Of a stretch of 64,000 bases of DNA, positions 45,017 to 53,587 are shown one piece after another. The DNA lies in contig CAJTDQ010000001.1 of assembly GCA_910574895.1 (NCBI GenBank), positions 186,001 through 250,000 of the forward strand, in the 5' to 3' direction. The translations under genes were made by a program, and so were the position numbers. A model generated the notes under the pieces. The model searched no databases. It was given only the letters and a program-made list of their open reading frames with translations, and was not told the origin of the DNA. Source of the stretch: Eubacteriaceae bacterium. Lineage in GTDB: Bacteria; Bacillota; Clostridia; Lachnospirales; Lachnospiraceae. Position 1 is the stretch's first letter. The number at the start of each line of letters is the position of its first letter.

Positions 45017-46423
45017 ATGGCAGAAAAAAGACCAGTAAAGATTACTGAAACAATACTTCGTGATGCACATCAGTCATTAATCGCAACAAGAATGCCTACA
45101 GAAGAAATGCTTCCTATCATTGATACAATGGATAAGGTTGGATATCATGCTGTAGAATGTTGGGGTGGTGCTACTTTTGACGCTTCACTGAGATTTTTAA
45201 AAGAAGATCCATGGGAAAGATTAAGAAAATTACGTGATGGATTTAAAAATACAAAATTACAGATGCTTTTTAGAGGACAGAATATTTTAGGATACAGTCA
45301 TTATTCAGATGACGTTGTTGAATATTTTGTTCAGAAGTCAATTGCAAATGGAATTGATATTATTAGAATATTTGACTGCTTAAATGATTTAAGAAACTTA
45401 GAGACAGCTGTAAAAGCTGCGAATAAGGAAAATGGTCATGCACAGGTTGCTCTTTCCTACACATTAGGAGACGCATATACTCTTGATTATTGGAAAGATA
45501 CCGCAAAGAGAATCGAAGAAATGGGTGCAAATTCACTATGTATTAAAGATATGGCAGGACTTTTAACGCCATATCAGGCAACAGAATTAGTGCAGGCATT
45601 AAAAGAAGGAACAGACCTTCCAATTGATCTTCATACACATTACACATCAGGTGTAGGTGCAATGACATATATGAAAGCTGTTGAGGCAGGATGTGATATT
45701 ATTGATACAGCAATTTCACCATTCTCTATGGGAACATCTCAGCCGGCAACGGAAGTTTTAGTTGAAACATTTAAGGGAACACCTTATGATACAGGACTTG
45801 ATCAGACATTATTAAAAGAAGTTGCAGATCACTTTAAACCTTATAGAGAAGAATGTCTTGCAAATGGATTATTAAATCCAAAGGTTATGGGTGTGGATAT
45901 TAACACGCTTTTATATCAGGTTCCGGGCGGAATGCTTTCAAACATGGTTTCCCAGTTAAAAGAAATGGGAGCTGAGGATAAATTTGACGAAGTGTTACAG
46001 GAAATCCCTAGAGTTCGTAAAGACTTTGGTGAACCGCCGCTTGTTACACCTTCCAGCCAGATTGTAGGAACACAGGCTGTATTAAATGTAGTTATGGGTG
46101 AGAGATACAAGATGGTAAATCAGCAGGCAAAGGACTTACTTGCAGGAAAGTATGGTCAGACTGTAAAGCCTTTCGATAAAGAAGTTCAGAAGAAGGCTAT
46201 CGGTGATGAAGAGGCAATTACCTGCAGACCAGCAGATTTAATTGAACCGTCACTTGAAAAGTTTGAAAAAGAATGTGCACAGTGGAAAATACAGGATGAA
46301 GATGTATTGTCATACGCTTTATTCCCACAGGTTGCAAAGGAATTCTTTGAGTATAGAGAAGCACAGCAGACAAAGGTAGACCCAAGTGTTGCTGATAAAG
46401 AAAACGGAGCTTATCCTGTATAA
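45017..46423 (+). CDS. oadA: Oxaloacetate decarboxylase alpha / pyruvate carboxylase subunit B (carboxyltransferase domain)
   Basis: A 468-residue carboxyltransferase of the OadA/PycB/transcarboxylase-5S family, acting on oxaloacetate or pyruvate. It begins with TETILRDAHQSLIATRMPTE; the metal ligands lie in the LRDAHQ and DLHTHYTSG segments, and the carboxylated-lysine segment is SLCIKDMAG. It lacks the C-terminal biotinyl domain of Klebsiella OadA; a separate carrier is encoded at 43450. It is the last gene of the operon. Its stop codon is the first triplet of repeat element 46421-46561. Confidence 0.92.
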   Translation: MAEKRPVKITETILRDAHQSLIATRMPTEEMLPIIDTMDKVGYHAVECWGGATFDASLRFLKEDPWERLRKLRDGFKNTKLQMLFRGQNILGYSHYSDDVVEYFVQKSIANGIDIIRIFDCLNDLRNLETAVKAANKENGHAQVALSYTLGDAYTLDYWKDTAKRIEEMGANSLCIKDMAGLLTPYQATELVQALKEGTDLPIDLHTHYTSGVGAMTYMKAVEAGCDIIDTAISPFSMGTSQPATEVLVETFKGTPYDTGLDQTLLKEVADHFKPYREECLANGLLNPKVMGVDINTLLYQVPGGMLSNMVSQLKEMGAEDKFDEVLQEIPRVRKDFGEPPLVTPSSQIVGTQAVLNVVMGERYKMVNQQAKDLLAGKYGQTVKPFDKEVQKKAIGDEEAITCRPADLIEPSLEKFEKECAQWKIQDEDVLSYALFPQVAKEFFEYREAQQTKVDPSVADKENGAYPV

Positions 46424-46561
46424 CAGTTCAGCCATGCGATATAAGACATAGATGTCCAGAAGGATGCTTGCATACTCCCAGACATCTATGTCTTATATCA
46501 TATGGGGAACCAATACAGTTTGAAAATTCTTTGAATTTTCGAATTGGTGGCTGAACTGTTT
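46421..46561. repeat. Inverted-repeat element B (about 140 bp, MITE-like)
   Basis: Perfect 13-base terminal inverted repeats AACAGTTCAGCCA (46422-46434) and TGGCTGAACTGTT (46548-46560), the same ends as element 13632-13773. Inside is a perfect 19-base hairpin GATATAAGACATAGATGTC (46438-46456) with 46481-46499. Its loop contains ATGCTTGCAT (46464-46473). A second hairpin is at 46510-46547. The left end includes the TAA stop of the preceding gene, and TTTTT follows the right end, so it can also act as a terminator. It occupies most of the 46424-46608 gap. Confidence 0.87.
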
Positions 46562-46608
46562 TTTATATAGAAACTGTTTTGATATTATAAAGGGTTACAG
46601 GTATTTTT

Positions 46609-47838
46609 ATGAGTAAAGTTTTGATTGTGGGCGGCGGAGCCGCCGGCATGATGGCAGGAATTGCTGCGGCATACAATGGTAATGAAGTTCATATTTATGA
46701 AAAAAATGAGAAGTTAGGAAAGAAACTGTTTATTACAGGAAAAGGAAGATGCAATATTACGAATGCTTCCAGTATCGAAAATCATTTTGCAAATATACTT
46801 CGCAATGAGAAGTTTTTATACAGTGCATATAACACCTTAAATAGTGAAGATGTATGCACCATGATAGAAAGTACCGGTGTAGCAACAAAAATAGAAAGAG
46901 GAAACAGAGTTTTTCCGCAGAGTGATAAGTCCTCTGATGTGATATGGGCATTAGAAAAGATGCTGAAAGATGTAGGAGTACAGATTCATTTTAATACAGA
47001 AATAACAGAAATTCAAAATACTGGTAATATTATCGTTTTAAAAAGCAGGAAAAGTGATAAAATAACAGGGGATAAATGCATTATCGCAACAGGTGGTATC
47101 TCATATCAGACGACAGGTTCTACAGGAGACGGGTATCGGTTTGCAAACGAACTGGGACATGAGGTTGAAAAGACTTATCCATCACTTGTTCCTTTTAATA
47201 TCAAAGAAGAATTGTGCAGGGAATTACAGGGGCTTGCATTGAAAAATGTTAATTTATCTATTCTTGATGAGAGTGGCAAAGAGTACTATTCTGAACAGGG
47301 TGAGATGCTGTTTACCCATTTCGGTATCAGTGGACCGTTGGTTCTGTCAGCAAGCTGTTATATTTGTGACAAATTAAAAGAGCATAATTTTATGGCTTAC
47401 ATTGATTTGAAACCGGCTTTAGATACTGAGATGCTGGATAAAAGAATATTAAAAGATTTTAATGAAAATATCAATAAAAATATAAATAATGCATTGGACA
47501 GGCTGTTACCCAAAAAAATGATAATGCCTATTATTCGAATGTCAGGGATTGATCCTTATAAAAAAGTTCATGAAATCACAAAAAACGAAAGGGAAAAACT
47601 GGTTTCCTGTATGAAACGAATGCCGCTTCACATTTCAGGATTAAGAAGTTATAATGAAGCCATTATAACAAGAGGAGGCGTTTCAGTGAAGGATATTAAT
47701 CCGAAAACCATGGAATCAAAGTTAAGTCCCAACATTTATTTTGTGGGTGAAGTATTAGATTTAGATGCAAAGACTGGTGGATATAATCTACAGATTGCAT
47801 GGAGTACAGGTTATCTTGCAGGAAACAGCATTTATTAA
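46609..47838 (+). CDS. NAD(P)/FAD-dependent oxidoreductase (HI0933/BaiN family)
   Basis: A 409-residue flavoprotein. The dinucleotide-binding motif GGGAAGMMAGIAAA is at about residues 7-20. The family signature KLFITGKGRCNITN follows near residues 42-55, and the C-terminal FAD motif is VGEVLDLDAKTGGYNLQIAWSTG. Members are often called aminoacetone oxidase-like or flavoprotein HI0933; the physiological substrate is unknown. It lies 20 bases upstream of cmk, the conserved context in Lachnospiraceae and Clostridia. Confidence 0.88.
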   Translation: MSKVLIVGGGAAGMMAGIAAAYNGNEVHIYEKNEKLGKKLFITGKGRCNITNASSIENHFANILRNEKFLYSAYNTLNSEDVCTMIESTGVATKIERGNRVFPQSDKSSDVIWALEKMLKDVGVQIHFNTEITEIQNTGNIIVLKSRKSDKITGDKCIIATGGISYQTTGSTGDGYRFANELGHEVEKTYPSLVPFNIKEELCRELQGLALKNVNLSILDESGKEYYSEQGEMLFTHFGISGPLVLSASCYICDKLKEHNFMAYIDLKPALDTEMLDKRILKDFNENINKNINNALDRLLPKKMIMPIIRMSGIDPYKKVHEITKNEREKLVSCMKRMPLHISGLRSYNEAIITRGGVSVKDINPKTMESKLSPNIYFVGEVLDLDAKTGGYNLQIAWSTGYLAGNSIY

Positions 47839-47858
47839 AAAGATATATGGAGGAGATT

Positions 47859-48515
47859 ATGTATAATATTGCAATTGACGGACCGGCAGGTGCAGGAAAA
47901 AGCACAATTGCTAAAATTGTAGCAAAGGAATTAGGATTTATTTATGTAGATACAGGTGCTATGTATCGCACGATGGCATTAGCATGCTATAGAGCAGGAA
48001 TTACAGCAGAGGAAGAGGAAAAAGTTATCGAAAAATGCAATGCTGTAGAAGTAACTCTCGGATATGAAAATGGGGTACAGAAAGTATATTTGAATGGGGA
48101 AGATGTCAGCACAGAAATCAGGCAGGAAGTGATTGGAAATATGACGAGTGCAATTGCAGTGTATTCTCCTGTTCGAAAAATTTTAGTTGCTATGCAACAG
48201 GATTTAGCAAAAAAGAATGATGTTGTAATGGATGGAAGGGATATCGGAACAGCGGTACTTCCGGATGCAGATTTGAAAGTTTATTTAACTGCCAGTTCAA
48301 GAACAAGAGCAGAGAGAAGATATAAAGAGCTTACAGAAAAAGGTGTTGAATGTAACATCGATGAGATTGAGGCAGATATTAAGGATAGAGATTACCGTGA
48401 CATGAATAGAGAGGTTTCTCCTTTAGTACAGGCAGAAGATGCGGTCTTAGTTGATTCTTCTGATATGGATATTAATCAGGTAGTAGAAAGAATTAAAGAG
48501 CTTGTGAAAAGATAA
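47859..48515 (+). CDS. cmk: Cytidylate kinase
   Basis: A 218-residue CMP/dCMP kinase. The P-loop IDGPAGAGKST is at residues 5-15. YVDTGAMYRTMAL and MDGRDIGTAVLPDADLKVYLTAS are family signatures. Start ATG 47859 is chosen for its GGAGGAG upstream, although the frame is open further upstream into the previous gene. ispH follows after 11 bases and an S1 gene next, the usual cmk-ispH-rpsA cluster of Clostridia. Confidence 0.96.
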   Translation: MYNIAIDGPAGAGKSTIAKIVAKELGFIYVDTGAMYRTMALACYRAGITAEEEEKVIEKCNAVEVTLGYENGVQKVYLNGEDVSTEIRQEVIGNMTSAIAVYSPVRKILVAMQQDLAKKNDVVMDGRDIGTAVLPDADLKVYLTASSRTRAERRYKELTEKGVECNIDEIEADIKDRDYRDMNREVSPLVQAEDAVLVDSSDMDINQVVERIKELVKR

Positions 48516-48526
48516 TGGAGTAATGA

Positions 48527-49378
48527 ATGGAAGTAATTGTTGCAAAAAGTGCAGGATTCTGTTTTGGAGTGAAACGTGCAGTAGACAGTGTATACTCTGA
48601 AATAGAAAACAGTGAAAAAACAATTTATACTTATGGACCGATTATTCATAATGAACAGGTTGTTAAAGATTTGGAGAATAAGGGAGTCCGGGTAATAAAT
48701 GAGAAAAAAGAAATAGAAGCAGTTGATAAAGGAACTGTAATTATCCGTTCGCATGGTGTTTCAAAAGAAATATGTGATATAATTGATGAACAAAACTTGA
48801 GAATGGTAGATGCAACATGTCCTTTTGTAAAGAAAATACACAATATTGTTCGTGAAGAAAGTGAAAAAGGAAAAAAGATTGTGATTATTGGAAACGATAA
48901 TCATCCCGAGGTTGAAGGAATAAAGGGATGGGTTTTCGGAGATGCTATTGTTATAAACAGTGATACTGATATTGAAAAACTTGAACGCTTTAAAGATTTA
49001 AGTTTGTGTATCGTATCCCAGACGACATTTAACTACAAGAAATTTAAATATTTAGTTGAAATTATAGATAAAAAGGGTTATGATATAAATGTTGTAAATA
49101 CGATTTGCAATGCGACACACGTAAGACAGGTTGAAGCGAAAGAGATAGCATCAAGAGTTGATGCTATGATTGTAATTGGTGGAAAGAGTAGTTCGAATAC
49201 ACAGAAGTTATATGACATATGTAAAAATGAGTGTGATAACACTTATTATATACAGACAGTAAAGGACCTTAATTTGTGTAATGTCGAATCATTGAAGTCT
49301 ATAGGTATTACAGCAGGGGCATCTACCCCAAAGAATATTATTGAGGAGGTCGTTCTTAATGTCAGAGATGAGTTTTGA
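48527..49378 (+). CDS. ispH: 4-hydroxy-3-methylbut-2-enyl diphosphate reductase
   Basis: A 283-residue iron-sulfur enzyme, the last step of the MEP pathway, giving IPP and DMAPP. The three cluster cysteines are in AGFCFGVKRAV, ATCPFVKKIH and NTICNATHVRQ. The catalytic glutamate lies in the segment SQTTFNY neighbourhood. Length is that of a stand-alone IspH. In many Clostridia the gene is fused to ribosomal protein S1; here the downstream S1 gene overlaps by 20 bases in another frame. Confidence 0.95.
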   Translation: MEVIVAKSAGFCFGVKRAVDSVYSEIENSEKTIYTYGPIIHNEQVVKDLENKGVRVINEKKEIEAVDKGTVIIRSHGVSKEICDIIDEQNLRMVDATCPFVKKIHNIVREESEKGKKIVIIGNDNHPEVEGIKGWVFGDAIVINSDTDIEKLERFKDLSLCIVSQTTFNYKKFKYLVEIIDKKGYDINVVNTICNATHVRQVEAKEIASRVDAMIVIGGKSSSNTQKLYDICKNECDNTYYIQTVKDLNLCNVESLKSIGITAGASTPKNIIEEVVLNVRDEF

Positions 49379-50543
49379 ACAAATGTTGGATGAATCATTC
49401 AAGACAATTCACAATGGTGAAGTTCTTGAAGGAAAGGTAATCAGTGTAAGAGAGGACTATGCGGTACTTAATGTTGGATATAAGGCTGATGGTATTCTTA
49501 CAAGAGATGAGTACTCAAACACACCAGTAGATCTGACAACTGTAATTTCAGTAGGCGATGAACTGACAGTAAAGGTTCTTAAAGTGAATGATGGTGACGG
49601 ACAGGTTGCTTTATCATATAAGAGACTTGCTGCAGAGAAAGCAAATGAGAGAATTAAAGAAGCTTTTGAAAATAAAGAAGTTCTTAAAGCACCAGTTGTA
49701 CAGATATTAAAAGGTGGTTTGGGCGTAGACGTTGAAGGCGGAAGAGTATTTATACCTGCAAGCCTTGTATCAGACGTATTTGAAAGAGATTTAGATAAGT
49801 ATTTAAATCAGGAAGTTGAGTTTGTTGTTACTGAATTTGATCCAAAGAAGAGAAGAATTATTGGTGACAGAAAACAGTTAGTTGTTGCAGAAAAAGAAGC
49901 AGCAAAGAAAGCTTTATTTGAGAAGATTGCAGTTGGTGATACTGTGGAAGGTGTTGTTAAGAGTGTTGTTGATTTTGGTGCGTTCGTTGATATCGGCGGA
50001 GCAGATGGATTATTACATATCTCAGAAATGTCATGGGGTAGAGTTGGTAATCCGAGAAAGGTATTCAAAGTAGGCGATACTGTTACTACATTTATCAAAG
50101 AAATCAATGATGATAAGATTGCATTAAGTCTGAAGTTTGAAGACACAAATCCATGGGCAAATGCAAGCGAGAAGTTTGCAGTTGGAGTAATTGTTACTGG
50201 TAAAGTTGCAAGAATGACAGATTTTGGTGCATTTGTTGAGATTGAACCAGGTGTTGATGCATTACTTCATGTTTCACAGATTGCAAGACATCATGTTGAA
50301 AAGCCGGCTGATGAGTTAAAGATTGGTCAGGAAATTGAAGCTAAGATTGTTGATTTTAATGAAGAAGAAAAGAAAATCAGCTTAAGTATTAAAGCTTTAC
50401 TTCCAGAGGAAGAACTAGTAGAGGATACAGAGGAAGTAGTTGAAGAGACTGTAGAAGAAACAGTAGAAGAGACTGCTGACGAAGTTGTAGAGGATGCTGT
50501 TGAAGATGTTACAGAAGAAACTACTGAAGAAGATGCAGAATAA
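49359..50543 (+). CDS. rpsA: Ribosomal protein S1-like RNA-binding protein
   Basis: About 394 residues from ATG 49359, with GAGGAGG at 49343-49349. It has four S1 domains at about 20-88, 106-172, 192-258 and 277-347; the third and fourth carry the strong GVVKSVVDFGAFVDIGGADG and GKVARMTDFGAFVEIEPGVD pattern. A very acidic 45-residue tail (EEVVEETVEETVEE) ends the protein. The four-domain architecture is that of Gram-positive S1 homologues rather than six-domain S1. It overlaps the end of ispH by 20 bases. Confidence 0.9.
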   Translation: MSEMSFEQMLDESFKTIHNGEVLEGKVISVREDYAVLNVGYKADGILTRDEYSNTPVDLTTVISVGDELTVKVLKVNDGDGQVALSYKRLAAEKANERIKEAFENKEVLKAPVVQILKGGLGVDVEGGRVFIPASLVSDVFERDLDKYLNQEVEFVVTEFDPKKRRIIGDRKQLVVAEKEAAKKALFEKIAVGDTVEGVVKSVVDFGAFVDIGGADGLLHISEMSWGRVGNPRKVFKVGDTVTTFIKEINDDKIALSLKFEDTNPWANASEKFAVGVIVTGKVARMTDFGAFVEIEPGVDALLHVSQIARHHVEKPADELKIGQEIEAKIVDFNEEEKKISLSIKALLPEEELVEDTEEVVEETVEETVEETADEVVEDAVEDVTEETTEEDAE

Positions 50544-50561
50544 TTAAAATTAATTAACAAT

Positions 50562-50592
50562 AAAAGGGACTGTAAATAGAGTCCCTTTTTTC
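50562..50592 (+). terminator. Terminator after the S1 gene
   Basis: AAAAGGGACT (50562-50571) pairs with AGTCCCTTTT (50580-50589), followed by TTT. Confidence 0.93.
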
Positions 50593-50652
50593 TGTATAGT
50601 GATTTTTTAATTTTGTGCCAAACTACAAAATTTATAAAAAACGGGAGATATC

Positions 50653-51213
50653 ATGAGAGTTATTGCAGGAAAAGCCAGAAGAATACAATTAAATACAATC
50701 AGAGGAAATGATACGAGACCTACAACAGATAGAATAAAAGAGACATTATTTAATATGATTAATCCAATGCTGTATGATATTAATTTTTTAGACTTATTTA
50801 GTGGCAGTGGAGCGATTGGTATTGAAGCATTAAGCAGAGGTGCAAAAAAGGCTACGCTGGTGGAAAAGAACAGAGCGGCAGTTCAATGCATCGAGTCGAA
50901 TTTAGAAAAAACACGTTTAAAAGAACAAGCTGTTGTATTGTGTGATGATGTGTTTTTGGCATTGAAAAAGATTTCTTCAAAAGGGGAGGTTTTTGATGTT
51001 GTTTTTTTAGATCCTCCATATAATCAGGATTTGGAAAAAAATGTATTGATTTTTTTGGCAAAATCTGATTTAATAAATGAAAATTCGATCATTATTGTTG
51101 AGGCGTCTTTGGAGACAGATTTTGAATATGTAAAACAATTGGGATTTAAGATTACCAGAGATAAACAATATAAAACGAATAAACATATTTTTTTAAAGTT
51201 AAGTGGAGAATAG
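50653..51213 (+). CDS. rsmD: 16S rRNA (guanine-N2)-methyltransferase RsmD
   Basis: A 186-residue SAM methyltransferase modifying G966 of 16S r[16 protein letters not shown] starts the family, [19 protein letters not shown] is the SAM-binding motif, and FLDPPYNQ is the catalytic NPPY-type motif. Length is standard. It directly precedes coaD (one base gap), the invariant rsmD-coaD pair (ylbH-ylbI in Bacillus). Confidence 0.94.
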   Translation: MRVIAGKARRIQLNTIRGNDTRPTTDRIKETLFNMINPMLYDINFLDLFSGSGAIGIEALSRGAKKATLVEKNRAAVQCIESNLEKTRLKEQAVVLCDDVFLALKKISSKGEVFDVVFLDPPYNQDLEKNVLIFLAKSDLINENSIIIVEASLETDFEYVKQLGFKITRDKQYKTNKHIFLKLSGE

Positions 51214-51214
51214 T

Positions 51215-51703
51215 ATGACGAGAGCGATATATCCGGGAAGTTTTGATCCCGTAACATTGGGACATTTAGATATCATTAAACGTGCATCAAAAATTGTTGA
51301 TGAATTGATTGTAAGTGTTTTGAATAATAATTCTAAATCTCCGTTGTTTTCGGTAGAAAAACGTGTTAAAATGTTAGAAGAAGTGGTAAAAGATATACCA
51401 AATGTAAAAGTGATGTCTTTTGAAGGACTTTTAGTTGATTTTGCGAAAAGCGTAGATGCTCAGATTATCGTAAGAGGGTTAAGAGCAGTGACTGATTTTG
51501 AATATGAACTGCAGATGTCACAGACGAATATGGTTTTAGATGATGATATAGATACCATCTTTTTTACAACCAGTCTGGAGTATGCATATTTAAGTTCCAG
51601 TACTGTAAAAGAGGCAGCTTACTTCGGAGCGGATATCAGCAGATTTGTACCGGAACCGGTTATACAACAGGTTTATGATAAATTAAAGGAAAAAGGAGAA
51701 TAA
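51215..51703 (+). CDS. coaD: Phosphopantetheine adenylyltransferase
   Basis: A 162-residue nucleotidyltransferase, the penultimate step of coenzyme A synthesis. [17 protein letters not shown] holds the HXGH motif variant (TLGH), and the late motif [13 protein letters not shown] supplies the ISSTXXR-like site. ATG 51215 starts one base after the rsmD stop; an open frame extends upstream but lacks a ribosome binding site. Length is normal. Confidence 0.96.
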   Translation: MTRAIYPGSFDPVTLGHLDIIKRASKIVDELIVSVLNNNSKSPLFSVEKRVKMLEEVVKDIPNVKVMSFEGLLVDFAKSVDAQIIVRGLRAVTDFEYELQMSQTNMVLDDDIDTIFFTTSLEYAYLSSSTVKEAAYFGADISRFVPEPVIQQVYDKLKEKGE

Positions 51704-51705
51704 AA

Positions 51706-52305
51706 ATGAGTAGTAAAATTGAACAGATTATTACAGAGATTGAGGAATATATTGATAATTGTAAATTTCAGCCATTGTCAACATCAAAGATTGTTGTAAA
51801 TAAAGATGATATCGATGAATTATTGGCAGAGTTAAGACTTAGAACACCAGATGAAATTAAGAAGTATCAGAAGATTATTGCAAATAAAGATGCAATCTTA
51901 AATGATGCAAAAGAGAGATCTGAATCTATGATAGCAGAAGCTACTGCACATATTAATCAGTTAGTCAGCGAACATGAAATTATGCAGAAGGCATATAATG
52001 AAGCAAATCAGGTATTAGAGCAGGCACAACAGGAAGCACAGGATATTTTAAATAAAGCTACTGTAGAAGCTAATGATTTAAGAGGAAGAGCTATGCAGTA
52101 TACAGATGACATTTTATCAAATGTTCAAAGTATTCTTTCTACAGGTATGGATAGTTTTGAAAATGCACAGAATCAGATGATGTCGTCTCTTAACAGTTCA
52201 TTGAATGTTGTTATTGAAAGCAGAAAAGAATTAGGTGGACAGGATGTATCAGAAGAAGATTATGATGCAGATGGTGTAGATGATATTGAAGTAGATTTAT
52301 TATAG
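51706..52305 (+). CDS. Coiled-coil protein, DivIVA/ATP-synthase-subunit-like
   Basis: A 199-residue acidic protein dominated by a heptad-rich coiled coil (about residues 60-150: KDAILNDAKERSESMIAEA onward) with Ala/Glu/Gln-rich helices and an acidic tail. No catalytic motif or membrane segment is visible. Similar proteins next to coaD in Clostridia are annotated as vacuolar-type ATPase subunit H or DivIVA-like; both are only coiled-coil resemblances. It starts two bases after coaD and is co-transcribed with it. A role in cell-division scaffolding is possible but unproven. Confidence 0.75.
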   Translation: MSSKIEQIITEIEEYIDNCKFQPLSTSKIVVNKDDIDELLAELRLRTPDEIKKYQKIIANKDAILNDAKERSESMIAEATAHINQLVSEHEIMQKAYNEANQVLEQAQQEAQDILNKATVEANDLRGRAMQYTDDILSNVQSILSTGMDSFENAQNQMMSSLNSSLNVVIESRKELGGQDVSEEDYDADGVDDIEVDLL

Positions 52306-52328
52306 GATAAAGTATTTTATAACATTAA

Positions 52329-52366
52329 AAAAAAGAACAAGGTTTTGAGTCTTGTTCTTTTTTCTT
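52329..52366 (+). terminator. Terminator after the coiled-coil gene
   Basis: AAAAAAGAACAAG (52329-52341) pairs perfectly with CTTGTTCTTTTTT (52351-52363). It ends the rsmD-coaD operon and marks the left edge of the accessory block. Confidence 0.92.
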
Positions 52367-52450
52367 ATAGTAAAGAGTGTCTGTTTTTGCAATAGTTATA
52401 TTTTATTTACAGCTTGTAAGTGTTGAAAATTGATTTACGGAGGAATTAAA

Positions 52451-52801
52451 ATGAATTTTGGATATAGAGGATATATTATATTCGAGTATATGTTTACAAT
52501 TGCGTTTATACTTATTTTGGGCGTTATTGTTATAATGGTTGTGAAAAACATAGCAACATGGAATAAAAATAATAATTCTCCACGTTTGACTGTGGAGGCA
52601 AAGGTAATGTCTAAAAGAACTGCCATTACACATCATCATGATAGCATGAGTTCTACTAGGTATTATGTAACTTTTCAAGTTGATAGTGGAGATAGGATGG
52701 AACTTCCAATGACAGGCTCAGAATATGGTATGTTAGCTGAAGGAGATGTGGGAAAGTTAACTTTTCAAGGAACAAGGTATTTATCCTTTGAGCGAAAATA
52801 A
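52451..52801 (+). CDS. DUF2500-like small membrane protein
   Basis: A 116-residue protein with one N-terminal transmembrane helix (about residues 9-32) and a beta-rich soluble domain beginning RLTVEAKVMSKRTAITHHH and ending GDVGKLTFQGTRYLSFER. This pattern fits the DUF2500 family of unknown function. ATG 52451 is preceded by GGAGG; a TTG seven codons upstream is less likely. It is the first gene of the accessory block. No partner is recognisable. Confidence 0.75.
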   Translation: MNFGYRGYIIFEYMFTIAFILILGVIVIMVVKNIATWNKNNNSPRLTVEAKVMSKRTAITHHHDSMSSTRYYVTFQVDSGDRMELPMTGSEYGMLAEGDVGKLTFQGTRYLSFERK

Positions 52802-52950
52802 ATTTCTATCGTAGATATAGTTAGTTGTATACTGTTAGTTAGAAAAGATTAAAGAAATGTAATAAATAAAATATTATCTTCTTTACAATAAAATCAATAT
52901 GAGATATTATTTAAACAAAAAGACGATAGATTGTGAGGGGATTATATTGT

Positions 52951-53475
52951 ATGGATAAAAATACTAATATTATTTCAACCATAAATGGCAAGAAGGTTGT
53001 TTTGATGAATGATGCCAAATTTAAATCTAGAAGAAAAATTAATTGGGATGAAATTGAAATATATTTAAAAAGTTATATTGGAAAGTGTTTCGAAATTGAT
53101 GAAACATCAGAAAAAATTTATATAGGAAAAGATTTTCCAGACGAGTTTAGCCATTCAAATGATACAAAAGGACTTAAAGGAGCAAATATGAAAGCTAAAG
53201 CGAATATTGTATCTATAATTAGAGAATTGATTATTACAGCAACGGATAAAGTAATGTTTCCAGACTATAATCATAAGCATAAAAATAGAGCGGAATTTGG
53301 TTGGAATAGATATAATACATATTTTGGTTTACCAATATATAATGAAAATGGGAAATTAATTAGATATAATATATTCTCGGTTAGAATGCTTGTAAGATGT
53401 GATAAAAACGGATGTTTGTATTTATATGATTTTGTTAGAACAAAAAAAGAAACGAGCAAGCCGCATAAGCAATAG
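52951..53475 (+). CDS. Phage-associated PBECR/MuF-C-like nuclease-domain protein (stand-alone)
   Basis: A 174-residue protein. An in-frame GTG six codons upstream (52933) is possible, but GAGGGG at 52935-52940 fits ATG 52951. The segments KIYIGKDFPDEFSHSNDT, GANMKAKANIVSIIREL, AEFGWNRYNTYFGLPIYNE and YLYDFVRTKKETS resemble the C-terminal domain often fused to large phage or conjugative-element polyvalent proteins and predicted as a barnase/EndoU/colicin-E5-like RNase. From memory, short stand-alone versions occur in Lachnospiraceae. No signal peptide is present. Conserved His and Lys residues could be catalytic. The function is unproven. Confidence 0.6.
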   Translation: MDKNTNIISTINGKKVVLMNDAKFKSRRKINWDEIEIYLKSYIGKCFEIDETSEKIYIGKDFPDEFSHSNDTKGLKGANMKAKANIVSIIRELIITATDKVMFPDYNHKHKNRAEFGWNRYNTYFGLPIYNENGKLIRYNIFSVRMLVRCDKNGCLYLYDFVRTKKETSKPHKQ

Positions 53476-53501
53476 CCGTACGGTAGTAAACTTCGTTTCT
53501 T
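53447..53501 (+). other. Hairpin spanning the stop codon of the nuclease-like gene
   Basis: AAGAAACGA (53447-53455) pairs with TCGTTTCTT (53493-53501), enclosing the stop codon TAG (53473-53475) and the palindrome CCGTACGG (53476-53483). The sequence after it is AT-rich but not a T run, so it is not an obvious terminator. Confidence 0.55.
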
Positions 53502-53587
53502 ATAAAAAATATAATATATTTTATAGGATGTTTTGTCAAGTTATAGTTAAAGAAAAATATGAAAAATTACAATATGCTGAGGTGAAA

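Noticed and set aside
53399-53587. Longer version of the small gene at 53588
   Set aside because: The extension overlaps the end of the previous gene in another frame and is out of character in composition; ATG 53588 has a better upstream site.
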